NCBI GenBank assembly: GCA_026545765.1
Contig: CM048840.1
Span: 86,146,877-86,210,876, forward strand
Direction: 5' to 3'
DNA from: Plantago major
Taxonomy: Eukaryota > Streptophyta > Magnoliopsida > Lamiales > Plantaginaceae
Length of the DNA: 64,000 nucleotides
Shown here: positions 21,820-33,574 of the stretch, piece by piece
Position numbering within the stretch: position 1 is the first letter of the stretch
How the letters are laid out: the number at the start of each line of letters is the position of its first letter
Notes under the pieces: model-generated
Told to the model about the DNA's origin: nothing
Databases searched by the model: none
What the model saw: only the letters and a program-made list of their open reading frames with translations
Made by a program: the position numbers and the translations under genes

Positions 21820-22879
21820 GGGAAAATTACATACAGTACCCCTGCAATTGGACCCCGAAACAGATTCATCCCCGGATTTGAAACAATTACAAATACCCCC
21901 TTCTTGTTGACCAACACTCAAATGTCACAATTTCTCTCTCCCAGTTGGAATTTTTAAAGTTAAATAAATAAAGAAAAGATAAAATAAAAACTTTTAATAA
22001 AGAAAAGATAAAATAAAATATAGAAAACAAACCCACTTCTTCTTCTTCCTCCTCCTCCTCTTCTTCTTCCTCCTCCTACATCACTTCTTCTTCTTCAAAT
22101 ATAGCTCCGATCGGAGCTATTTATGTATCTACAGCTCCATCAGAGCTGCAGAAACAGCTCCATTGGAACTGTAGAAACTGCTTCAATGGAGCTTAATTAC
22201 AGCTCCAATGGAGCTGCAAATTAAGCTCCACTGGAGTTGTATTTGCAGCTCCATTGGAGCTGTAGAAACTGCTCCAATGGAGCTTCATTACAGCTCCATT
22301 CGAGCTCCATTGGAGCTGTAAATGGAGCTCCATTGGAGCTTAATTACAGTTCCATTGGAGTTGCAATTTGCAGCTCCAATGGAGCTCAATTGCAGCTCCA
22401 ATGGGCTCCATTTACAGCTCCAATTGCATCTGGAACTTCTCATAATTCCTTCTCCAGTTTTGGTTTGATTTTGGTTATTGTTCGTTGATGTTTCGATTTG
22501 ATTAAAAAGTTGAGGGGTTTGTTTGAGGTTTTTAGAAAACCTATGGGTGCCCAATGGAGAATTAGATATTTTCTAGGTACTTGAATTTGCAATTTTCGGA
22601 AACATATTAATAAAGAAAAAGAGAAAGAAAAGAAAAATAAGGAGAATGATTAAAGAAATTGAAAAACCAAAATAATTAATGGCATTTTCGTTAATAACTC
22701 CAACTTTTCCCTCCACAATCAAAAAGCAGATCCATGTCAGCACGGTTGTTGACTTTCGGACTAATCTGTAATTAGAAAAAATTCTCCATTCATTTTTTGG
22801 ATGAAACTGTAAATCTTTGAAATAGGGGGTTGAATCTATAATTGAACCAAATTTAAGGGGTACCAAAAGAAATTTTCCC
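21820..22879. mobile_element. Mutator-like (MULE) non-autonomous element with 10-bp TSD
   Basis: The element is 1060 bp long. Its ends are inverted: GGGAAAATTACATACAGTAC on the left, and GGGAAAATTTCTTTTGGTAC on the right read in reverse complement. Similarity continues imperfectly for some 50 bp. It is flanked by identical 10-bp copies of CTAAATTAAA (21810-21819 and 22880-22889); TSDs of 8-11 bp are typical of Mutator-like elements. No transposase is encoded. The interior contains a CTT/CCT-rich tract (about 22038-22095) and a striking palindrome array (22103-22432). Confidence 0.8.
22103..22432. repeat. Tandem array of about 15 palindromes, 22-23 bp period
   Basis: The core word is AGCTCCATTGGAGCT or AGCTCCAATGGAGCT, a 15-bp palindrome with one or two variant bases in some copies. 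Starts are at about 22103, 22133, 22156, 22179, 22201, 22224, 22247, 22270, 22292, 22303, 22326, 22349, 22372, 22394 and 22417. The 7-9 bp between cores are A/T-rich and come in recurring types (GTAGAAAC, TAATTAC, GCAAATTA and others), hinting at a higher-order unit of about 91 bp. The array is inside the Mutator-like element. Confidence 0.88.
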
Positions 22880-22956
22880 CTAAATTAAATTTCTATACCA
22901 ATCACTCTGAACAGTGAGTTTTGAACTGAAGAAAAGAACACAAGCACTTGAACATC

Positions 22957-23355
22957 ACTTACGATTGATGTGGTTTAGTCTTGAGCTTCCTATGATCATA
23001 CATTAAATTTTTGCCACTTGTTCTGATAAAGAGCATCGGGTGGAGGTGTGGTTAGTATAGAACGTACCCTGCATTTTGGATGGTTTTGAGAAAGTACAAT
23101 GGCCTAAATTTTGGTTTGGATGGTTAGTGAGGCGGCCGAGCCAATAATAGAAAAGAGGAACTTGGTTAATCATGGGCTTGGACAAATTTTGTAGGTAATG
23201 GGTTTAGGGTATTTCGATTTGAGCATTTGTTGTGATATGTAATTGGTATGGATGATATAATATTAGAGCATTTCATATGCTCTTGTAAACTCTTTTCTGA
23301 TCTAATAATAGGTTTTTGTTGTTTAAAAAAAAAAAACTTGCAATCGATGTGATTT
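22957..23355 (+). mobile_element. Short retroposon (LINE 3' end or SINE) with poly(A) and decayed TSDs
   Basis: A poly(A) run at about 23325-23336 is preceded by TTTTCTGATCTAATAATAGG, similar in style to plant LINE 3' ends. Flanks ACTTACGATTGATGTGGTTT (from 22957) and ACTTGCAATCGATGTGATTT (from about 23336) look like a 20-bp TSD with four differences. The 360-bp body has no open frame, so a 5'-truncated LINE or a SINE are both possible. Confidence 0.55.
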
Positions 23356-24450
23356 CATTGCCTTTGTTATCTATCGCCCAGTATGTTACTCCTCGGATGC
23401 CATAGTTCCGTATAGAGAGGCTTCCTCCTCGGGTTTCTTCCTCCTTTCTTCTTTGCTGCTATTGATTTCAAGGTAACTCTTTCTCGGAGTGCCCCTTCAG
23501 ATCCAAGTCGGGCTCTGATTGGCTTGTGTTTTCTAAAATCTTCCCCACGCATGTATTGTTCACATATCATGTCCAATGTTGCTTCGTCCTTCACATTAGG
23601 AGAGCGCATCGGCAAATTCCCTTTTGGAGGTATTTGAATATATTTGAGCGGCTCGAACTTCTATAATGTGATCTTCCACATATAAGGTGGTTGACTCTCG
23701 AAACCGGATAAAGAGTCCCTCAGTGACTCCCCTGCTTCTGTACCACATCTGCCAAGTGGCTTACTGGTCATTTTTTCCTTCGGAAGTTGGCGAAATCTTG
23801 ACAAAATTGTGTCATGAGCTGAGTATGGTTTGATAGAATCGGGTGTCAAGTTAAGCCACCAATCCATTGCTCTTCCGTAGAGGGTGGTTGGAAATATCAT
23901 TGCTAGGATATTGTCATTGAATCCCAATCCTCCCAATTGGCTCTCGTATCGGACTCTATGACTGATCGGACAACTTTTTCCATCGTACTGTTACGTGTTA
24001 GTCGGAATTTTACTTCCTCCTTTGACTTTCTCAATTCTGATCCTTGCACATAAGGGGCTCGGATTGCTGGAATCTGAGGCGATATCAGAGCACTTCAACA
24101 ACCTAGAAAAATTCTTGCATTGTGCTTCCAATGCCCTGTGTCGGCGAATGAGCTCTTCCCTTGAGAGGGGTCTCTTTTCTTCAGCGTCAAGGAACCCCTC
24201 TTGATTTTTGAGCAAATCGTGTCGGGGATTCTCTTGGACTCTGAAAGAGGGAACATGATTGCTATAACTTGGACCGGGACGATAACCCATCCTTCGAGGA
24301 GGAGGCTCCACAACAAATTCATCTGGTTCCCTAGTCAGTGCAGCTCTTCAGTTCAGAACATCTGGCAGATCCTCTCCCCTTTGAGTTAGTGATCTTCCAT
24401 CGACAGAGGTAGAATTTAGGTCCATTTGAGTCTAGGATTGTTGGTCGGGC
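23340..24450 (-). pseudogene. Ty3/Gypsy Gag remnant
   Basis: Three minus-strand frames (24311-23991, 23936-23661, 23615-23367) follow in order. The middle one has the retrotransposon Gag pattern: L-A-M-I-F-P-T-T-L-Y-G-R-A-M-D-W-W, then SIKPYSAHDTILSRFRQ and a G-E-S-L-R-D-S segment. The first has an Arg/Glu-rich lead (KRPLSREELIRRHRALEAQ), common before Gypsy Gag. The last has an M-C-E-Q-Y-M-R-G motif. Frames are broken by stops and shifts. No protease, reverse transcriptase or LTR was found nearby, so this is an isolated fragment. Confidence 0.7.
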
Positions 24451-25705
24451 GCACTCTTGAAGGGCAATTACCAAAGCCACAAACTGATCAGGTCAGAACC
24501 CAATGGCCTCGGGCTCAATGTAGGTGATATATTTTATTCCAACAGTAATAAATTCCGTTATCGGAGTGGGAAGTCCCCCGATACACACACAACTCGGGAA
24601 AAATGCACGATATATGATATATGTTTGCTTGTGATCCGTCAAATAGTAACTGTGTTGAATCTAACCTCGAATTACAAGGGCATGGGACTTTTAATAATCC
24701 CATCCACATACGTCGGAACCTCGAATTTGACTTTTGATTTTGCTACTTATTTTAGTTTAATAATTGAGCTGGGGACATTGAAATCTCACTCCTGCGTTTG
24801 TTAGTTAAGGATAAGTCAACTTTGACTAATACATGTATATACTAGTAGAATTGCTTACATCCAATGAAACACATACAGGCCTCTTTAATTATCAGTTTTT
24901 TCAATCACATTAATGGTTAAGGACTTGAGTCACTGTGTTTAATTTGTTTAAGTTCAGATTATGGCGGATAAGATAATTATAATTTGCACACAGGTGAGTT
25001 CACTTTCAATCTAGTCAGACTCTGGTTGACATGGTAAAATAAGGGTTTCGAATTGATTAATCAGTTTTTTCTATACTAAAATAGATTATAATCAGTTTAA
25101 TTGTATTGTAGTACTATTATTGCCCTTGAATTTCGGATAATGTATTGTGTTAGTTGGATAGTGTTTGTTAATGATAATGGACGTGTTTGTTACAAGCTAG
25201 AGGCACATCAAATTATTGGTAGATATTTATCACTGTAATGGCTTCCCATTCAAAAAGTAACCATATCACACGATCATTCATCCCATAACAATATGTCAAC
25301 ACATATTACAGTGTATATATATACTTAGAATTTGAGTCACACGCGTTATCCTTTGAGCACAAATTATGATATTTTTCAATCAGTACTATACATTTTTCTT
25401 CAAAAGTTCAAATTCCTTGTGTTTCAATTAGGGCCATTAACATTTACATCGTATTTCTACTTCTAGATAATCAAACTATGAAAGGGGAAACTATTTACCA
25501 AGCAAACGTTACTTTATTGGGAAACCTCCCATTTTCCAAATCACAGTGCTGTTTGGCTTATTGAGAAGACGAGAGTACAAATACTAATGTTTTGGCACCT
25601 TCAATGGTACCAAAACAGAAAACAAAGTGTTTTAAGTTTAAACCATGATTTATATTTAGGTATGAGAGACTAATTGGTTCTATAATTCGAGAAACAATTA
25701 GTAAT
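24451..25705. other. Non-coding intergenic stretch
   Basis: The stretch is AT-rich with one 115-codon frame (24457-24804) that has no recognisable motif and is likely chance or Gypsy leftover. Nothing else is supported here. Confidence 0.5.
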
Positions 25706-25707
25706 TA

Positions 25708-25959
25708 CTCCGTCCCGTCCCATGTTACCCACTTTAACTTTTTCCAGTCAACAGTGTTCAACTTTGACTACATATTAATCTTAAACCGCAAATGTAAAAT
25801 GTTCAATTAAATTATATTATAAAACTTTAGTCCTTAAAGTATCATAATATAATTTAATTGAACATTTTACATTTATCGTTTAAGATTTATTCGTAGTCAA
25901 AGTTAAAAACGATTGACGAAAAAAGTCAAAATGGATAACATGGGACGGGACGGAGGAAG
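25708..25959. mobile_element. Stowaway-like MITE, 252 bp (copy 1)
   Basis: The ends are CTCCGTCCCGTCCCATGTTA on the left, with the matching inverted end (CATGGGACGGGACGGAGG) on the right, and the flanks are TA (25706-25707 and 25960-25961). The body is one long inverted repeat that meets at about 25830. TA duplication and the CTCCGTCC end are typical of Tc1/mariner-derived Stowaway elements. Confidence 0.85.
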
Positions 25960-26276
25960 TAGTAATTATCAGATTTCGAAACAGAAACAATGCCTAATTA
26001 TTCTCATACGTCCTCAAGAATATATCCAAACTTGTTTAAATGTTAGAAAACAGAAAACCCAGATATTATTTAATAACACATGAGCGAAAACATAACGAAT
26101 CTCACCTGACCCAAATGATGGTTACGAAATACAGGTTGCAAAATTGTTCTAGATACCGAGACAAACACTATATTAGCGAGGGTGTCCTATAACCATACTT
26201 ACCATGCAACTGATCCTTTAAAAAGGCCCAAGAAACTACTTTTTCATTTTTACATGCCGGGGAAAAAACTTTAATT

Positions 26277-26388
26277 ATATAATTTAATTGGACATTTTAC
26301 ATTTACGGTTTAAGATTAAATCGCAATTAAAGTTTGAAAATGTTAACTGTAAAAAGTTCAAATGGGACATTTGGTCTGGGACGGTGGG
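26277..26388. mobile_element. Half of a Stowaway-like MITE related to copy 1
   Basis: ATAATTTAATTGGACATTTT followed by TTTACGGTTTAAGATTAAAT and an end with GGGACGGTGGGAG matches the right half of copy 1. The left half is missing. Confidence 0.65.
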
Positions 26389-26589
26389 AGTGGGAGTTGT
26401 ATCTACTCATGAACATAGAATCCACAAGAAATGGATCTGACTTCCTCAACGCTTCCCTTCGAGAGCTTTCTCCTTCGATTTACCCCGTGGAATGATTCTA
26501 CCAGCTTCATGAAAGGATGGCTCCGACAACAGTTTGTCCAATCAACAATTCCACAACATAGGCCCGCCCTTTCCTCTCTTCCATAATGC

Positions 26590-27335
26590 TAATGAAATCA
26601 ACCCCAACACAATCAAATCATCATTAAAAAAATTCAATATGCCTTCTCTAATTAAATTCAAATTCCTAATTCAACCCCAACAAAATCAATTCATCAGGAA
26701 AAAAAAAAAAAAACAACAACGATAACCAATATTTTTTCACCATCTTCTTTGATTTAATTGAAACAAATTAATTCACACTCACCCAAAGCCTAATTCAATT
26801 CGAGAAAAGACAATTCATTATAAGAAACAACGATATTACTTACCTTCATATAGTTTTTCTATTATTTGTAACTACATGCCACAATAACACGCGTTGCGTG
26901 TTCTACAGCTCAAAGCCAGCAACATACTTCAAGTACTTAATGTAAGTTAAATTGAACTCAATTGTAATATATATGTAAAGTAGATTTTAATTACAAAAAA
27001 AAACAATCTTTTTTATTCAATCGAATTACAAGCTCTAATTCAATTTCAACAAAATCAATGCATCATAGCAAAAATCAATATTCTTTTTTTAAACACTAAT
27101 TCAACCCCCAATAAAATCAATCCATCGTAAAAAAAAACCCAATATGTCTTCTCCAATTAAATTTTAAACTCTAATTCAACCCACCCAAATCAATTCATCA
27201 ATATTAAAAAAACAACGATCAATTGACAGTAACTCAAACACTAATTCAACTTGAAAAAAGACAATCCATTATCATAACAACGATTTTATTTGCCTTCATA
27301 TACGTCTTCTATAACTGTGACTATGTGCCACCACC
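26590..27335 (+). repeat. Imperfect direct duplication, units of about 300 bp
   Basis: Unit A (about 26590-26885) and unit B (about 27015-27335) share the same order of words: CTAATTCAACCCCAACAAAA, AATATG(C/T)CTTCTC, AGACAATTCATTAT, ACAACGAT, and TGCCTTCATATA. The copies are diverged with many small indels. No frame is conserved. Confidence 0.55.
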
Positions 27336-27365
27336 ATCGAGATCCGCCTCCACCCACCATCTCTG

Positions 27366-27620
27366 ACAATATACTAAAGTGCAGCCTTGTTTCATTAACT
27401 CCGTGACTATATACTAAAGTGCAGCCTTGTTATACTGAAGTGCAGCGTGGTTATGATGGAATAAATAATGATTGTGTATACTATTAAGACAAATTTAAAT
27501 TGTATTGAAATAGAAGCAAAAAATACATAAAATATAAATATTATACACAAGATAAGATAAAAATATTACTATAGTGCAACCTTGTTATACTACAATGCAG
27601 CGTAGTTATTATAGTGCAGT
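27366..27620 (+). repeat. Short interspersed repeat, ATACTAAAGTGCAGCCTTGT type
   Basis: At least six degenerate copies of a 20-bp word (ATACTAAAGTGCAGCCTTGT and variants such as ATAGTGCAACCTTGTTATAC) lie between 27366 and 27620. No protein or RNA is suggested. Confidence 0.6.
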
Positions 27621-28346
27621 CTTCAAGGGTCTCTACTTGAACTCACCATTATGTGTTATGTCTTTTTTGGTAATACAGACTATGAAAGGGTCCATGGCAC
27701 CAATTTACCCCTCATATAAATAGCTCCCATACACACAAGGTAAAGATGATGCCTCATTCTCGACTCCGATGCTAGGGCGGTCCCAGCTCCCTACACGTAA
27801 AATTCTTACCCCGGTTTGACACTAAGCAAACTGGGTTCACCATACTAACCCTCTCCCCGTCTATACATGTCCTAGGTACGAAATAAAGGAAGCTCAAGTA
27901 CTTAACTAGACTATGGAGGAAAGGAACTCAAGTTCCGAAGCTTATTTGGATAAGGACCTTGACTTGGAAGGAAGGACGCTTTAGATACCCCGTCTCACGA
28001 CTTTTAAAACTTATGAAATACCCCTCAACACCAATGTCCATTAATCCATTTAAATAACATAAGCATTTTATAATTATATCAAACAACTATATATTTTATT
28101 TCAGTACTAGCATTTACGTAACACACGTAAACCAATAAATCTGTGATTTTTGAAAACATTTAAAAATAATAAATAAAAGGGAGAAACTTACGCCAATGAG
28201 ATTCGAACTCTGCACCTTCTACTCAAACAATGACACATGTACGTACCAGATTCAAATTGAATAAGTAAGATTAACGAATGAGATTTAAATTGAATTATAA
28301 ATTTAGTGAAACTTTGTGAATTATTATTATTAATTATTATACTATT

Positions 28347-28350
<4 letters not shown>

Positions 28351-28399
<49 letters not shown>
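28351..28399. repeat. (TA)n microsatellite
   Basis: About 49 bp of pure TA dinucleotides. They explain the Tyr/Ile open frame on the minus strand. Confidence 0.97.
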
Positions 28400-28409
<10 letters not shown>

Positions 28410-29033
28410 CAATTAACGGGTATGTAGCTGACGTGTGTTGGGCAGGTACGGGTACAAGTACGATTAGAGTAGAGATTAACTTCACCGTTTAGAAGGCTAA
28501 GAATATGACCAAATACACAATGTCAAACTCTGTCATAATAATGTGATCAATAATATGATTAAATATAGAGTAAGTCTCAAACGGGCTTATGAAGAGACTA
28601 AAATAAACAGACAAACATTACAGTTTTATTCAAAAACATTAGAGATTTTACTAAGAACATCGGTGATATACATATACACAAAAAATGATATAAAATGTCT
28701 ACTCTAAAAACATTATTGGTATTATTTAAAACATTATACATATAGTTACGAACATCAATCTATCTCTTAGGTCTCTCACTAATAAACGTCTTTTCCAAGA
28801 CTTTGTGTTGAATATATATATATCAAGCAATACAAAGTTATCCAAATGAAATGAGTTCTATTTGATGATGCATGTCAACGAGGAATCATTCAATCAAGAT
28901 CCCTGATTGCCACATTGCTAGAGTCAGCAACTTTTGGTGATAATGAATATACCAATCGCAAACTATGTGGCATGATTTAGTCGTAAATGTACAATTCAGA
29001 ATTAACTAGTTGATCACGATTAAGTAACTACTA

Positions 29034-29290
29034 CTTCCTCCGTCCGGTCCCATGTTACCCATTTTGATTTTTTTCGATCAATCGTTTTCAACTTTAACTA
29101 CGAATAAATCTTAAACGGTAAATGTAAAATATTCAATTAAATTATATTATGAAACTTTAGGGACTAAAGTTTCATAATATAATTTAATTGAACATTTTAC
29201 ATTTGCAGTTTAAGATTAATTTGTAGTCAAAGTTGAACACTGTTGACTGCAAAAAGTCAAAGTGGATAACATGAGACGGGACGGAGGAAG
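29034..29290. mobile_element. Stowaway-like MITE, 257 bp (copy 2)
   Basis: The ends are CTTCCTCCGTCC on the left and GGACGGAGGAAG as read at the right, flanked by TA (29032-29033, 29291-29292). The sequence is close to copy 1, and the arms fold back almost completely. Confidence 0.85.
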
Positions 29291-29577
29291 TACATTATAA
29301 GCTATGCACTTAATTTAACAACTCAATTATGATACTCCATAATTTATTAATTATATAAATCCACATGAACTTACTATATTATAACTTCATTTTCAGCTAT
29401 GCCAACTCTCATCTATTTTAATTTATCCAAAACCAAAACAACACCATTCAGTGAAACTAGGAAAACCCTAGCTAAATGCATGAATATTGGGCACCAAATC
29501 TACATTGAAAATTATATAACTACAAGTCAAAATTTGAGTTTTTTAGACTATGTTCTCTTCAACTGCAATTTTCTAAA

Positions 29578-29662
29578 CTGAATTGAACTGAATTGAACTG
29601 AACTGAATTGTAGTATAAAATATAACTAAGCAAAACTGAACTGAACTGAACTGAACTGAATG
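29578..29662 (+). repeat. Pentanucleotide-like (TGAAC/TGAAT)n repeat in two blocks
   Basis: Two blocks (about 29578-29610 and 29632-29662) of AACTGAACTGAATTGAACTG type are separated by 22 bp. Confidence 0.8.
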
Positions 29663-30195
29663 AGTTTTCAGTTAAAAAAACATAGCCTTATTCTCATTGT
29701 GAGGCTATAAGACACCACATAATCAAGAGGTAAGAGAGTTTGATTCTACAAAGTGAATTAAATTAATTATTTCCTATATCTATCTATCTATATTATGATT
29801 TGTTGATTAAGTTCGTTATATAATTAATTAATGTAATTGTGACAGTATAGGTAAAAGGAAAAAAAGTTTTGAGGTTTAAGTCAAGTTACTTTAGAAAATG
29901 GTAAATCATGTTGTAAGTAACTAACATAGAAAGCCTCTTTCCACAACCCTTTCTAAAACGAATGTTATAATTGAAATTTTCATCAATCACCTTTTTTTTT
30001 TTTTAAGATGGTTACTGAACGTTTAGGTTTCTAATGTTTAAAATATTCCATTGAAGGATAATTTTTTTTTATTTTTTGTTGATTTTTGTTAAAAAGTTAT
30101 ATTTACCCCATTTTTTCTTAATTAAACCATTTATTTTGAAATGCAAGTTTCATTTAATTACAAATTTGACTCAAAACTTTAAAAATCTATTAAAT

Positions 30196-30486
30196 AAACC
30201 CCAAAACTTTTATCTTTATTAAACTAATAAACCCCAAAACTTTTATATTAAGCTAATTCCTATATTTCTCTCTTTATTAAACTAATATATTTATTTTTTT
30301 ACAGAAGGAACTTCGGTAGATTTCCATTGGAGCTCCAAAATCGGAGCTTCCATGGAAGCTCAGTTTATGAAGTTTCCATGGAATCTTTAGTTTTCTATTT
30401 TAACGAAAAATTTAAAAAAATTTATTTGGAGCTTAGTTAAGGACGAAGAAAGTTTGAAAATATGAAAAAAGAATATTTTAAGGGTT

Positions 30487-30532
<46 letters not shown>
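30196..30532. repeat. Low-complexity region with short repeats and (TA)n
   Basis: It holds two direct copies of AATAAACCCCAAAACTTTTA (from about 30195 and 30226) and words TTCCATTGGAGCTCC and TTCCATGGAAGCT at 30325-30365 that resemble the palindromes of the Mutator-like element. A (TA)n tract lies at about 30497-30532. No complete element could be bounded. Confidence 0.5.
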
Positions 30533-30536
<4 letters not shown>

Positions 30537-30823
30537 AATTTAAAAGTTAGGGGAATTCTAACATTTTTTTTATTTGATAAACCTTAATAGAATTCTTTTC
30601 CAAGACTTTGACCTCTAACTTACCCAAGATCGTGCTTTTTATTTTTCCCTTAAACATTTTTTACTCGGGTGCCTTTGTTCACTCCTTTCTTAGTCCTTCC
30701 ACAAAAATCATATTAACTTAAATAAGAAGCTTGAAAAATATAACATGCAGTACAATATAATATTCTGAATAATTAATACAACAAAAATGTTCTTTCAAAA
30801 ATATATTATGTTTAGAAAATTAA

Positions 30824-30827
<4 letters not shown>

Positions 30828-30897
<70 letters not shown>
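30828..30897. repeat. (TA)n microsatellite, about 70 bp
   Basis: A long pure TA run. The open frame that crosses it (30787-31284) is produced by the repeat and is not taken as a gene. Confidence 0.97.
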
Positions 30898-30900
<3 letters not shown>

Positions 30901-31149
30901 CTTTTTTTAAAAGAATATCACTATTACAATCATATTACATCAATTGATCTAACATATCATTCATATTATTGGAAGTTTAAAGAGAAAAAGGAAAAAGTAA
31001 GGACCTCAATCTGCAATTTAACAAGAGTTAATTGCAAAGAATTTAAAAGTTTAGGGACCAAAGTTGGAGGCGTGAAAGAAATTGAGATTGAATTGAACAG
31101 AGAAAAGACGGAGAAGGGTAAGTGTGAAAAGTGGGAATCATTTAAAGAC

Positions 31150-31640
31150 AACAGAAAGGGAAAAACGCCACACGCTCTTGCATTTTATGACTCAGCTCAT
31201 AATTCGTCATCTTCACCCTGCAACAAACGGACAAAGCTCGGCGTTTGGGGTTCAGGCGAGTACAATTGGAACTATTCGATCTGAGCCGTTTATCTTTCAA
31301 TTGACGGGTGGATTTCCAAGATTGAGCATCACAAAGATTAGTTGTGTTTCAATTAAGTACTATTTCATTGTAATTTATCTTTATTTTCCGAATTGTTGTG
31401 TAAAATTATGTTGTCTTATTCCGGCTATAAATAGCCTTCTCTGTGACTCATTTCAAGATATAGAAAATATTTAGCTCTTTTCAAGCATAAACACAACAAT
31501 ATTTTCTAAAACATATCAATCATTACATCATAATCACTGAATCTATCTCAAGTCACAACTAGCATACATTATATCACAAACCCGCTTTCGACGGGAATCG
31601 AACTCATAACCTCTGGGATTATGGCACCTCTGCCTATTTA
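31150..31640. other. Possible LTR-like or tRNA-derived repeat remnant
   Basis: The plus strand has a TATA-like GGCTATAAATAGCC at about 31423-31436. A minus-strand segment at about 31585-31632 reads like the anticodon and T-arm half of a tRNA (CATAATCCCAGAGGTTATGA then GTTCGATTCCC). This could be part of a tRNA-derived SINE, a tRNA pseudogene or a retroelement end. A full cloverleaf could not be built. Confidence 0.3.
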
Positions 31641-31772
31641 ACATTTACTAATATGTCTAGTTTTTAAAAGAAAATTGAATATATTTTTCATTATAATATT
31701 ATTATTTGTTTCATTAGTAATTTATTTATTTTTACATATTGAGATTCTTTATTTCCACTTAAAAAAATAATA

Positions 31773-32048
31773 CTACCTCCGTTCCACTAAGAGTTTCCTA
31801 ACTCCTTACTTTCTCTAATATTAAAGAGAATTGATAAAATATTAATTTGAGTGAGGTATTATGTTGGTAAAGTTGTAAGTGGATGATAAAGTAAGAAATG
31901 GATTGAATAAAATGATGATAAAGTAGGAAAGAGGTATAATAAAAAAAATTAGTTAGTCGGATGAAAACTTTTCATTTATGGGTTAAAAAATTTCTAACGA
32001 AATGCTAAAAAAATGAAAGTTAGAAAGTTATTAATGAAACGGAGGGAG
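31773..32048. mobile_element. Stowaway-like MITE, 276 bp (copy 3, different subfamily)
   Basis: The ends are CTACCTCCGTTCCA on the left and GAAACGGAGGGAG on the right, flanked by TA (31771-31772 and 32049-32050). The interior does not match copies 1 and 2. Confidence 0.75.
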
Positions 32049-32447
32049 TATGAATTTTGCTATACTATTATTAGGCACCCACCCTTTAGGATGGTAGCTC
32101 TTTGTGACGGAGACAATGTTAATGTACTTCCTTAAGTATGATAAATAAAGTCCTACTTTGACTTTAAAAAAGGCGTTGAAATCTCCGAGCTAAACGTTCT
32201 TTAGTTAATTTTTTTTTAGTTTTTAATTAGTCTATCTGGTATAGAGCTTTTCAATATATAGCAAACGTATATATAATTTAGTTTTCGTAAAATCCGCCAA
32301 TAAAATTCGTCCGCTTTTAAGTACCACGCGACCTGTTGCGGTTATACTTCAGAATTAGGATTTAGGACCAGCCGCCATATCATCAATATTAATTATGATT
32401 ATTATTGTTGTTGTTTGATTATATCCACACCGTAACCTGCAGGTATA

Positions 32448-32699
32448 GTCCTCTGTCCACTTTTGCCTGATGTTGCAGTAAAGTTGTTCACTTTCATTTT
32501 TTTACCATTTTAAAAATAATTATATAATTTTATATATTTCACTATTACTTAAAAAGTCAAAAAGTAACTTAAACAATCAATTAATTACTAATAAATTCAT
32601 AAAGTAAACACCGCATGTACTTATATAGTGTTATAATATTACTCTACTTAATTTATGTGTATGAACAGTAAACTTGACAGATTCGAAGGAGGGAGGGAG
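32448..32699. mobile_element. Stowaway-like MITE, diverged (copy 4)
   Basis: The interior (AATTATATAATTTTATATAT, AAAAAGTCAAAAAGTAACTT, and TTATAATATTACTCTACTTA) matches the element at 46439-46713. The left end is weakly preserved and the right end is GGAGGGAGGGAG followed by TA. Confidence 0.65.
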
Positions 32700-33574
32700 T
32701 ATACATTTTGGAGACCTAGACTCTACTCGATAATGTACATGAAGGCACGGGAAAAAAATGATCAGAAATTTGAATGTTGACTATACATATATATATCCCA
32801 GTTGAAGCCTTTACAGGCCGCCCAGGAGAATTCGAATAAACCTGCCTGCCCATTCATGTGAATATAGTTAGTCGCAAATTGCACATGGATCGATGGATTT
32901 CTCCACTTGGATTTACAATTATATCAACTTTCTTAATTTCCACATTAGGCAAGTTGGAGTAATATATACTCACTTGTTGGTCTCTCCCAATCAAATCAAT
33001 TATTTCAGTTTTCAATTTTTAAAATCATTTAGCTAGTTTCCAATTTTACTACGTACATATTAATTTTAAACTATAATAAAAGAATATTAATGGACTAAAT
33101 TAAATGAGTAGCTATTGTCCAATTGGTCATTAAAATGGTTTGGTACTAAAAAATTTACAATCGAGAGACAATTTTTTATTTTTGCCACTAATTTTCTTAT
33201 ACTTTGATGATTAAATATTAAAACAATTACATTTTAAATCTAATATTTATGTTTTCACTATATGAGTTAATTTAATAATTTACTGTTGTAGTTTAAAATA
33301 AATTTATGGTCAATATCGAAAATGGTTGATCAAGAAAAGTTATATTGTAAGTTAATCAATGCTATATAATAAAAGAATTTATAAAAAAAATTGAAAATTA
33401 CGTCATTGAGACTCGAATATTGTACATTTTACTTAAAAAGTGTATGAAATTGATTTAAGGATGAGAAAATGAGTAAGTATTTTCTTTAATTTTTTCTTTT
33501 TTTTTTAGCATCAAGATACATACATACATCCATCTATGTATATAATACTGAATGAGAAATGATTACAAAATCAA

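Noticed and set aside
22103..22432. CRISPR-like array of regular repeats
   Set aside because: The DNA is plant nuclear, the spacers are only 7-9 bp and repeat among themselves, and there are no cas genes. It is a minisatellite in a transposon.
22237..22554. Open frames across the palindrome array
   Set aside because: They translate the repeat on both strands and begin or end outside any conserved unit.
24457..24804. 115-residue plus-strand frame next to the Gypsy remnant
   Set aside because: No motif, poor start context and opposite orientation to the nearby Gag; probably chance.
30787..31284. 165-residue open frame
   Set aside because: Its first third is a TA dinucleotide run (Tyr-Ile repeat) and the rest shows no motif.
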